64,000 nucleotides of DNA from Clostridia bacterium (GTDB lineage Bacteria > Bacillota > Clostridia > UBA1212 > UBA1255): assembly GCA_017620915.1 (NCBI GenBank), contig JAFZSK010000011.1, forward strand, positions 1 to 64,000, given 5' to 3'. A program made the translations under genes and the position numbers. The notes under the pieces are model-generated. The model searched no databases, was not told the origin of the DNA, and was given only the letters and a program-made list of their open reading frames with translations. Positions 57,808 to 64,000 of this stretch are shown here, piece after piece (positions within the stretch are counted from its first letter, which is position 1; each line of letters starts with the position of its first letter).

Positions 57808-60549
57808 ATGGACCGTTTAAATCGTTCAGTTTGTACAAATCGGGCAAATCGCAAAAACCACCGTATAAAAAAACCGGTGTCCGTACTCGCCTCTATCCCG
57901 GCCTTCGTACTGGCCTCGGCGCTGTTAATACAGGGGACGGACCTGTTTCGTGACCCGTTTCAGGGGCGGCTGCGGGCCGCGGAGCAGACGGGCATGATCA
58001 TCGGCGCGGAGCTGTACAGCGAAGACTTCGAAGGAGTTGCCGACGGCGAACTGCCCGAAGGCTGGACGCTCAGCCCGACGCTCAAAAACGGCGGCAGCGC
58101 CGAAGTGAAAGACGGCAAGCTGATCATTGACGCCGGAACGGTGGAGCTGGGCAAAGTGCTGATGCCGGAGGCGTTGTCCGCAAACGGCAACTACGCCATC
58201 GAAGCCGATGTGACCTTCCTCTCGAGCCGCGATGCCTCGCGCTGGATGTCCCTCGTAGCGCGCCAGCAGACCTCCGACCAGGACTACTACCACATGTGCG
58301 TGCGCCGCACCACCACCGCCTCCAACGGCGTGGAATTTGCGGTCCGCTCGGCGTCCGGATGGAACGTGCTCACCACCGCGTCGGCGAAAAAAGATCTCGG
58401 ACTGGACCGCGAGGTGCACCTCAAAATGTGCATCGCGGACAACTGGGTTTACGAGTATGTGGACGGCAAGGAAGTGCTGGCGGGCGAGTTCCTGGACGGC
58501 ATTCGCAACGCGTTTGCCACCGGCGGCGTGGGGATCCAGGCGAACTATTCGAAGATCAGCGTTGACAACGTGAAGGTCTCCGAATGCAGGTTTGTCCCCG
58601 ATCTCGACGCGGTGGCGGACAAGCAGTACATCAGCCACGACTTCCTCAAAACACAGGTGATCTCCGCGGCGGCGACCATTGCCGAAGCCGACTCGCTCGC
58701 CACCCTCGACCGCCTGACCGGCCCGGAACAGAGGCCCGAAAACATCCTCCTCTACGTCGACGGCGGCGGCAATGTCACCTCCCCCGACGGATCCGCCGTG
58801 CTGGGCACGCTGGATGAGATCACGGACAAAGTGTTCCGCATGATGATCCCGGTCTTCGTTGTCAACTCAAGCGACGCCGCGGACGCCCTGTCGCAGTTCC
58901 TCAAGGAAAAAAAGCTGGTGGACTGCATGGTCATGTCCGCGGATCCCGCGCTGGTGGCCGCGGTGCGCAAAGTCAACACCAAGATCGGCGGCGTAATTGA
59001 CTACACCGCGGAGTTTTATACGGGGGACAGACCTGCTTCCGATATTGAAGACACACTGCAGTTTATCATTGAGACTACCAACGCCAACAGCGCGAAGACG
59101 GCGCTGATAAGCGCGGACATTGCCCGCAAGGCCAACGTGGAGTACCTGCAGCACCGCCTGATCACCGTCTGGGTCAAAGAAGCCGCCGGCCCCGATGAGG
59201 ACGCCCTGCTGCACGACGCCATATTGAGCGGCGCCAACGGCATTGTCACCGACACCCCCGAAAAACTGATCAGCGCCTACGATTTTTACAAAAACGAAAT
59301 GGCGGTACTGGTGCGCAACCCGCTGGTGATCGGCCATCGCGGATTGCCCTCCTCCGCCCCCGAAAACACCATCGAGAGCGCGAAGGAAGCCGTGGCGGCG
59401 GGCGTTGACTGCATCGAGCTGGACGTGCGTCTCTCTTCCGACGGCGAGATCTACATCTACCACGACAACGATCTGAGTTCGCTCACCACCGGCTCCGGCA
59501 CGGTCAACAGCCACACCGCCGCCGAACTCGATAAACTCAAAGTGCTGCGCTCGGGCTCGTACGGCACTTTCAAAAAATACTCCGAGGTCAAGCTCCCGTC
59601 GCTGCGCGAATTCTTCGAGGCGCTCAAAGACGACGACGTGATGTTTTTCATCGAGATCAAAGAAGAAACCGGCAATATCTCCCAGAAAGTCGCGGATATG
59701 GTACAGGAATTCGGTCTGACCCGCCGCTGCTGCATGATCACGTTCCTGTCGTCCCAGGTCAAAGCGTTCCACCAGGCGCTCCCCGGCATGTCTACAGGGC
59801 AGCTCATGGGCACGCCCTCGGGCAAACAGTACGAGACCGTCGTAAAGAACATCATCGCCCAGATCGCACCCGAGAACGCTACCTTCAACGCCAGCGGCGT
59901 CAACGACACCAAGCTCGTCCGCGCCCTCATGTACCGCGGCATCACAGCCTGGCCCTGGACGTACAGCAACGCCACTACGGGCGACGCGTACCTTCTCGGC
60001 GTCGGCGGCATCACCACCGACTACTGCAATGTCGTCTCACACGTGCCGGTGCGCATCGATATCGGCGAAAAGTACGATTATACGCTGAATCCCACCGACT
60101 CCAAAACGGGGTCTGTCCCCTTTCATCCTGTGGTGTACAGCCGCATGGGCGTCGAAAAAGCGGACAAATTGTACACCGCGCCGGAGCCGGTGATCCTGGA
60201 AGGTGCCGAACATGTGAAGGTCGAGGGCAACACGATCCACGCGTTCAGCGACGGTACCGTGCGGCTGGTGTACCGGCTGCGGACATCATTGACGCCGGAC
60301 CGCGAACCGGACAATCTGTTCTCTGAATTTACTATTTACACTCAGGTGATAACGCTGCACATCGACTCGACGGCCGAGCCGGAAGCGATCGACGATCCGG
60401 GCAGCCGGAAACAAGAACGCTCACGTTCCGGAAACCGGGCCATTGAAGTCGGTGTGGTCTGCGGGATTGCCGGTGTGGTAATTGCCGCCTGCTGCGTCGC
60501 GCTGGCCGCGTACGGCAAGAAGAAAAACAACGTAGACCAGGGCCGCTGA
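57808..60549 (+). CDS. Surface glycerophosphodiester phosphodiesterase with two GDPD barrels
   Basis: 913 aa, surface-anchored. Signal segment (22-42), then a LamG-like sandwich (about 65-260, YSEDFEGVADGELPEGW), a first GDPD-like barrel (about 310-500) that lacks the HRG motif, and a complete GDPD (about 510-760) with IGHRGLPSSAPENTIESAK, IELDVRLSSDGEIYIYHDND and FIEIKEE. A C-terminal membrane helix (about 875-900) ends the protein. The second barrel should cleave glycerophosphodiesters such as teichoic-acid or lipid parts. Four repeat copies lie inside it. Its 3' end overlaps the convergent CPBP gene by 129 bp. Confidence 0.9.
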   Translation: MDRLNRSVCTNRANRKNHRIKKPVSVLASIPAFVLASALLIQGTDLFRDPFQGRLRAAEQTGMIIGAELYSEDFEGVADGELPEGWTLSPTLKNGGSAEVKDGKLIIDAGTVELGKVLMPEALSANGNYAIEADVTFLSSRDASRWMSLVARQQTSDQDYYHMCVRRTTTASNGVEFAVRSASGWNVLTTASAKKDLGLDREVHLKMCIADNWVYEYVDGKEVLAGEFLDGIRNAFATGGVGIQANYSKISVDNVKVSECRFVPDLDAVADKQYISHDFLKTQVISAAATIAEADSLATLDRLTGPEQRPENILLYVDGGGNVTSPDGSAVLGTLDEITDKVFRMMIPVFVVNSSDAADALSQFLKEKKLVDCMVMSADPALVAAVRKVNTKIGGVIDYTAEFYTGDRPASDIEDTLQFIIETTNANSAKTALISADIARKANVEYLQHRLITVWVKEAAGPDEDALLHDAILSGANGIVTDTPEKLISAYDFYKNEMAVLVRNPLVIGHRGLPSSAPENTIESAKEAVAAGVDCIELDVRLSSDGEIYIYHDNDLSSLTTGSGTVNSHTAAELDKLKVLRSGSYGTFKKYSEVKLPSLREFFEALKDDDVMFFIEIKEETGNISQKVADMVQEFGLTRRCCMITFLSSQVKAFHQALPGMSTGQLMGTPSGKQYETVVKNIIAQIAPENATFNASGVNDTKLVRALMYRGITAWPWTYSNATTGDAYLLGVGGITTDYCNVVSHVPVRIDIGEKYDYTLNPTDSKTGSVPFHPVVYSRMGVEKADKLYTAPEPVILEGAEHVKVEGNTIHAFSDGTVRLVYRLRTSLTPDREPDNLFSEFTIYTQVITLHIDSTAEPEAIDDPGSRKQERSRSGNRAIEVGVVCGIAGVVIAACCVALAAYGKKKNNVDQGR
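57932..57944. repeat. Dispersed GGGGACAGACC repeat, copy 1 in GDPD gene
   Basis: Variant GGGGACGGACCT; codes Q42-G43-T44-D45, at the end of the signal segment. Confidence 0.65.
58589..58600. repeat. Dispersed GGGGACAGACC repeat, copy 2 in GDPD gene
   Basis: Variant AGGTTTGTCCCC; codes R261-F262-V263-P264 between the LamG-like and first GDPD domains. Confidence 0.55.
59022..59034. repeat. Dispersed GGGGACAGACC repeat, copy 3 in GDPD gene
   Basis: Codes G406-D407-R408-P409 in the degenerate first GDPD barrel. Confidence 0.75.
60108..60120. repeat. Dispersed GGGGACAGACC repeat, copy 4 in GDPD gene
   Basis: Opposite orientation; codes G768-S769-V770-P771 after the second GDPD barrel. Confidence 0.72.
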
Positions 60550-61434
60550 GATCGCGAGGAATACAGCCCCCCCGACCGCGGTACTTACTGTATTACTGAA
60601 TATCAATACCAGCAGCGCGGACAACAGCCACGAACTGTTGAAGCCCATATGCATCGCGACCGGCCCCCATACGGTGCCGGTCATTTCGTATATTGCCACC
60701 AGCAGCACCGAGAAGAGTGCGGTGTAGATGCCCTGCAGGATGTTGCCGTGGTAGATGCCGAATACGACCGAAACTACCGCTCCGGCGATCAGCATGGCGG
60801 TGCGGCGTCTGCCCGGGATCGCGTCCCGGAGCGAGGTGTAAAAAATTCCGCGGAACAGCAGTTCTTCCACCAGCGGCGCAATGACCGAGGTGGCAAACAA
60901 CGCCAGCAGGATGCTGCCCTGCATTACGGCGCTGACGCTTTCTTCGTTGGCTTCCAGCCAGGATTCCGGGATCGGAATGAGTTCGATCAGCGCCACAAAG
61001 CCGGCATTGAACGCCAATCCCGCCGCAAAACACACCGCCAGCACCCCCACCGCGCGGCCGCCTCTAAGGCGCTCCGGCAGTTTGAGGATCCGCGCCATCT
61101 GCCAGCGGCCCTTTTTATATGTGAGGAACAGGATCAGCAGAGTGATCCCCAGCATCAACAAGCCGCTGATTATAAAGATCTCCGCCGCGTGCTGCATATA
61201 GATCCCGGTCACGTGCTCAGTCAGTGTTTCAGAATCGGCCAGCTGAGGATCCACCGCCACCGCCATCGCGGTCAATATGACCATAAACAACAGCGACACG
61301 CCCAGCTGGACCAGCATGTAGCCGACCAGAAACGCCGCTGAGACAGCGAGGGCAATCAGTATTTTCTTGCCCGCAGATTTCTTTTTCTGCGGAACATTTT
61401 GCGTTGGAACGCTTTGCACAGGAACATCTTGCAT
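60421..61434 (-). CDS. CPBP/CAAX-type intramembrane metalloprotease
   Basis: About eight membrane helices, 337 aa. Motifs of the CPBP/Abi family: EELLFRGIFY (EExxxR, catalytic Glu pair), FGIYHGN (His) and HMGFNSS (second His with Asn). These proteases handle prenylated proteins or bacteriocin self-immunity. The N-terminus has VPxQ repeats (DVPVQSVPTQNVPQ). The start at 61434 has GAGG 9 nt upstream, and that GAGG lies in a dispersed repeat; an upstream GTG (61449) would add MRSVP. It is third in a leftward run after SSB and DUF368 genes. Its last 129 bp overlap the end of the GDPD gene. Confidence 0.9.
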   Translation of the reverse strand: MQDVPVQSVPTQNVPQKKKSAGKKILIALAVSAAFLVGYMLVQLGVSLLFMVILTAMAVAVDPQLADSETLTEHVTGIYMQHAAEIFIISGLLMLGITLLILFLTYKKGRWQMARILKLPERLRGGRAVGVLAVCFAAGLAFNAGFVALIELIPIPESWLEANEESVSAVMQGSILLALFATSVIAPLVEELLFRGIFYTSLRDAIPGRRRTAMLIAGAVVSVVFGIYHGNILQGIYTALFSVLLVAIYEMTGTVWGPVAMHMGFNSSWLLSALLVLIFSNTVSTAVGGAVFLAISAALVYVVFLLAVRGQRDAAGGNYHTGNPADHTDFNGPVSGT

Positions 61435-61446
61435 GGGGACAGACCT
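61435..61446. repeat. Dispersed GGGGACAGACC repeat before the CPBP gene
   Basis: GGGGACAGACCT on the plus strand ends right at the ATG and supplies the GAGG ribosome site. Confidence 0.7.
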
Positions 61447-61467
61447 CACAATTAACTCATAATTAAC

Positions 61468-62457
61468 TCATATTTTTGAGGAAAAGTACGACGCGGCGAT
61501 GCCGGCGGCCAGCGTGACAAGGCCGATAATGATGCCAGCGAAACCGATTGACAGCGCCGGGAGATTAAGGCTGATCAGGAGGGCGAGTATTGACCCCGCC
61601 AGCAGTCCCAGAATGCCGTAATACGTGCCGGACTTAAACTTTTTGAACAGGAGCTGAATGATCTTGGCGATGGTAAATATGCCCGCGATGATGCCGAGCC
61701 CCAGCGGGAGCGCGCAGAGAGCTGCTTTCAGCATTGTCCCCGGTTCGTGGAAGGACGTGAGTCCCGAGATGATCGCCAGCATGTCGTCGTACAGGCCGAG
61801 CAGCAGGAGCACGAGCGAGCCGCTGACGCCGGGGACCACCATTGCCCCCGCGCTGACCACGCCGCCGATGAACAGTTTCAGTATCATTCCAACGCTGAGC
61901 GTCGGCAGTCCGCCGGCAACGACCTGGTCTGTCCCCTGTGTGAAATACGTCTGGACGATGGCGAGCGCCACGACCGCGAGGGCGCAGATGACGAACGGGA
62001 TCAGGTAGAGGTTGCGGTATTTGCTGTCGCTGTTCGCTTTTTTAAGGATCAGCGGCACGGAACCTATCACGAGGCCGACGAAGAACAGCCCCGTCTGCAG
62101 CGGGAACTTCGCCAGCGCAAAGCCGATCAGCTTGCTGAAGGCAACGACGCCCGCCACCAGCCCCAGCCCCACGGGGATGAGGAATTTCAGGTTTTTGACG
62201 AACTTTTTGAAGAGGGTGTTGATGGCCTCGATCAGGGGGTCGAAGATGCCGGTGACAACGGCGATGGTACCGCCGCTCACGCCCGGGATTATGTTGGCAA
62301 CACCCACCACGATGCCCTTAACGAACAATATCAGTGCCTCAACGAGGCCGCTGCGCTTTTTCTTCGGTTCGGCAGCCGGCTCGGCGGTAAACTCGGCGGC
62401 GGGTTCGACGGAAGGTTCGGCGGCAAGGTCAATGACGGTATCGTTAAGCTCAGCCAT
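61468..62457 (-). CDS. DUF368 (PopT-like) polyprenyl-phosphate transporter
   Basis: Membrane protein of 329 aa with about ten helices. DUF368 members translocate undecaprenyl phosphate back across the membrane. The two halves each carry a family motif: ANIIPGVSGGTIAVVTG (about 54-70) and AMVVPGVSGSLVLLLLG (about 204-220). A cytoplasmic Glu/Pro/Ala tail (about 12-36) precedes the first helix. A dispersed repeat adds TQGTDQ in a loop. It overlaps the end of the SSB gene by 8 bp. Confidence 0.93.
   Translation of the reverse strand: MAELNDTVIDLAAEPSVEPAAEFTAEPAAEPKKKRSGLVEALILFVKGIVVGVANIIPGVSGGTIAVVTGIFDPLIEAINTLFKKFVKNLKFLIPVGLGLVAGVVAFSKLIGFALAKFPLQTGLFFVGLVIGSVPLILKKANSDSKYRNLYLIPFVICALAVVALAIVQTYFTQGTDQVVAGGLPTLSVGMILKLFIGGVVSAGAMVVPGVSGSLVLLLLGLYDDMLAIISGLTSFHEPGTMLKAALCALPLGLGIIAGIFTIAKIIQLLFKKFKSGTYYGILGLLAGSILALLISLNLPALSIGFAGIIIGLVTLAAGIAASYFSSKI
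61926..61937. repeat. Dispersed GGGGACAGACC repeat in the DUF368 gene
   Basis: Codes QGTDQ, about residues 174-178, in a loop between helices. Confidence 0.65.
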
Positions 62458-63163
62458 TGCCGCTACCCTCCGTGCCGCGCGGCGCCGCGCCTGTGTTCAC
62501 CGTGCTGCCCGCCTCCGCCGGAACAGAGGTCTGTCCCCCGTCCAGCAGCTCGATTTTTGACACCGAGACTTCGTACGCGGTACGCTCGACTGCGGTGCCG
62601 TCCGGGTAGCGCTTCTGATAGACGCGGCTCTGCATGCGGCCAATGACCTTGACGTGGTCGCCGACCTTGCGCTTGCCGCAGAAGCGGGCGTTGCGGCCCC
62701 AGCAGATGCAGGGCAGATAATCGGATTTATTGTAGGAGCGGTTGACCGCCAGCAGAAAGTCGGAGATCTCGCGGTTGAAGGGCGTTGTCCGGTATACCGG
62801 CGGCTTACAGATGAAGCCGTTCATCTCGACCGAGTCGACGTCTGTCTCCGGCACCGCGTCCGGAAAGCGTATTTCCTGCACGAACAGTGTGAGCGTGAGC
62901 TTGACCTGTCCCCCGGCTAACACCGAGTTGTACGACCGGAACTGGCCGTCGAGGGCCACGAATCTGCCCTTCTTCAGCTCGCCGATATCGATCAGCCGGT
63001 CCGACACCGTGGCCGGTATCAGGTCAAAACTGTCGCTGAGCCGCCGCGTGCGGACAATAAAACTGTAGAACCCCTCGCCGTACACTTCATGGCTGAACAC
63101 GGGCTCGCTCTCCACGGTCCCGGTCAATTGTGCAATGTTGTTCTCACTTTGATTTCCCGTCAT
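62450..63163 (-). CDS. Single-stranded DNA-binding protein with two OB folds
   Basis: 237 aa, cytoplasmic. Two SSB-type OB folds: about 5-105 (NIAQLTGTVESEPVFSHEVYG, FYSFIVRTRRLS, GRFVALDGQF) and about 115-210 (VEMNGFICKPPVYRTTPFNR, LPCICWGRNARFCGKRKVGD, HVKVIGRMQSRVYQKRYPD). A Gly/Ser/Thr tail follows. Tandem-fold SSBs of this sort occur in clostridia. Start at 63163 has GGGAG 7 nt upstream. The tail contains a dispersed repeat (GGQTS). Confidence 0.88.
   Translation of the reverse strand: MTGNQSENNIAQLTGTVESEPVFSHEVYGEGFYSFIVRTRRLSDSFDLIPATVSDRLIDIGELKKGRFVALDGQFRSYNSVLAGGQVKLTLTLFVQEIRFPDAVPETDVDSVEMNGFICKPPVYRTTPFNREISDFLLAVNRSYNKSDYLPCICWGRNARFCGKRKVGDHVKVIGRMQSRVYQKRYPDGTAVERTAYEVSVSKIELLDGGQTSVPAEAGSTVNTGAAPRGTEGSGNG
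62527..62539. repeat. Dispersed GGGGACAGACC repeat in the SSB gene
   Basis: Codes G-G-Q-T-S (about 209-213) at the end of the second OB fold. Confidence 0.72.
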
Positions 63164-63203
63164 ACCTAAACTCCCTTCGGAGGCTTTTCCTTTGGCGTTG
63201 TAC

Positions 63204-63240
63204 GGGGGACAGACCCTGTTTTGAACAGGGGGACAGACCC
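63204..63240. repeat. Paired GGGGACAGACC repeat upstream of SSB
   Basis: Two direct copies, GGGGGACAGACCC at 63204 and 63228, separated by 11 bp. They lie in the SSB leader and could form part of its mRNA structure. Confidence 0.75.
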
Positions 63241-63273
63241 GCGTCAACGCAAGTTGACAAAAAGTCATTTTAT

Positions 63274-63302
63274 ATTATACATAAAGGCGCCGCGTGTTGC
63301 AA
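63274..63302 (-). promoter_or_regulatory. Promoter of the SSB-DUF368-CPBP operon
   Basis: Minus strand TTGCAA (63302-63297), 17-bp spacer, TATAAT (63279-63274). The leader then contains the paired repeat. Confidence 0.68.
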
Positions 63303-63319
63303 GTGCCACCCTTTTCCAT

Positions 63320-63349
63320 TTGCTCTTCCGGCAGCGTTGAGAGTATAAT
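63320..63349 (+). promoter_or_regulatory. Probable promoter of the last PHP gene
   Basis: TTGCTC (63320-63325), 18-bp spacer, TATAAT (63344-63349). An alternative, TTGACA at 63254 with TATACA, overlaps the SSB promoter. Confidence 0.55.
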
Positions 63350-63405
63350 TGACTGTGAAAAAGCGGAAGCACGAAAAAGCCCCGCAAAACAGGAGGCGGC
63401 AATTC

Positions 63406-64000
63406 ATGACCCATCCCGAAAAAAAGCTCGCCCGCAGATACGACACGCCTGGGAGGTGTGCGGAATTCACAGATCTTGTTTACATGGACGCCGGCGTGAC
63501 CGGAGCGGATCTGAAACGCGCGGAACAGAGGTTTGTCCCCGGTCCGCCCGCGTACAACGCGTACATCGGCGAACTGCACGGGCACAGCACGTTGTCCGAC
63601 GGGGGCGTCGACATCGATACCTATTTCAGGAATCTGCGGAGTCGAGGCATTGACTTCGGCGCGCTCAGCGACCACGACCACGGCGGCGTTGGCCGCCCAA
63701 CGCTCTGGTCCGGCGCCCCGTCCAAATGGGAACTGATCAACCGGAAAGCCGCGGAATACGACGAACCCGGCAAATTCACGGTCATCCCGGCGTACGAGCG
63801 CGACTCGTACCCGTATTACAACAATCTCGTCGTTTATTACGGCACGCGGAACGGCGAAATGATCCGCGGCGTGCGGGACGGCGAGTTCACCGAGGGCGAA
63901 CTGCAGCAGGCGCTCGCACGGGACGACGTGATACTGGTGCCCCATGACACGTATATGTTTTCGGCGGGCGTTGACTTCCGGCGCATTCCGGAAGGTCTGT
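63406..64000 (+). CDS. PHP-domain protein, 3' end cut by window
   Basis: 198 codons visible. AGGAGG lies 9 nt before the ATG. Metal ligands of a PHP/DUF3604-type enzyme: GELHGHSTLSDGG (55-67), LSDHDHGG (87-94) and VIPAYERD (Glu), with VPHDTYMF further on. An N-terminal strap of about 50 aa precedes the barrel and contains the repeat-coded RFVP (42-45). Not closely similar to the other two PHP proteins in the window. Its 3' part is outside. Confidence 0.85.
   Translation, partial: MTHPEKKLARRYDTPGRCAEFTDLVYMDAGVTGADLKRAEQRFVPGPPAYNAYIGELHGHSTLSDGGVDIDTYFRNLRSRGIDFGALSDHDHGGVGRPTLWSGAPSKWELINRKAAEYDEPGKFTVIPAYERDSYPYYNNLVVYYGTRNGEMIRGVRDGEFTEGELQQALARDDVILVPHDTYMFSAGVDFRRIPEGL
63529..63540. 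repeat. Dispersed GGGGACAGACC repeat in last PHP gene
   Basis: Variant AGGTTTGTCCCC; codes R42-F43-V44-P45. A further AGGTCTGT begins at 63993 and may be another copy cut by the window end. Confidence 0.55.

Overview
The window looks like chromosome of an anaerobic, gut-type Firmicute of class Clostridia. This rests on clostridial family content (DUF937, DUF434, DUF368, double-OB SSB, SpoVK/CbbX-like AAA+, CotH kinase), strong AGGAGG ribosome sites, near-consensus sigma-A promoters, and many cell-surface lipoproteins with Thr/Glu/Ala/Pro linkers. The species cannot be named. About 48 protein genes and one complete tRNA gene are supported. No CRISPR array, rRNA, insertion sequence or prophage was seen.

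Layout. 1-5.6 kb: a truncated class A penicillin-binding protein behind a heptamer tandem repeat, a DUF937 protein, then a run of an orphan protein, a MIF-like tautomerase and an S66 LD-carboxypeptidase. 5.6-8.6 kb: a soluble fusion of a CbbX/SpoVK-type AAA+ ATPase with an FtsH-type M41 zinc protease. 8.6-14.8 kb: a compact leftward operon lexA - TerB-N/TerB-C protein - BrxD-like ATPase - Lhr-like SF2 helicase. It starts at a consensus promoter with a LexA-box palindrome at the transcription start, so it looks like a damage-inducible DNA-processing or defence cassette. 15-24 kb: class II aldolase, a BspA-type LRR lipoprotein, an XRE/sigma-region-4 hybrid regulator overlapping a one-pass membrane protein, C39-like and surface proteins, a multidomain glycan-type lipoprotein, a PHP phosphatase and a Sel1 protein.

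24-37 kb is accessory DNA: a lone DnaB-C-like ATPase, a hydrolase operon, a URO-D-like protein, a CotH lipoprotein, and then leftward single-gene modules (HicB/DinB-like, two double-GNAT proteins, AraC/GyrI-like regulator, SUKH-like, DUF434, MGMT-like). These modules are separated by copies of a roughly 26-bp site with CGACAAA/TTTGTCG arms and a 6-bp spacer. One more module of this kind lies at 54.3-54.8 kb.

37-53.5 kb is a glycan-use locus. A six-gene leftward operon encodes a surface protein, an esterase lipoprotein, a GH78 rhamnosidase, a GH38 mannosidase, a ROK-SIS fusion and a second surface lipoprotein. It starts at a perfect TTGACA-17-TATAAT promoter with a perfect palindrome just downstream. 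A divergent GntR/LacI hybrid regulator, coupled to glycerate kinase, is the likely ligand of that palindrome. A tRNA-Ser(UGA) at 54.8 kb, with a partial copy 180 bp upstream, marks a change to DNA without the 26-bp sites but peppered with a 12-13 bp GGGGACAGACCT repeat. That last part (55-64 kb) carries a PHP protein, an FAD dehydrogenase, a GDPD surface protein, a CPBP protease, a DUF368 lipid-carrier transporter, a double-OB SSB and the start of another PHP protein. In seven places the short repeat adds in-frame residues to these proteins.
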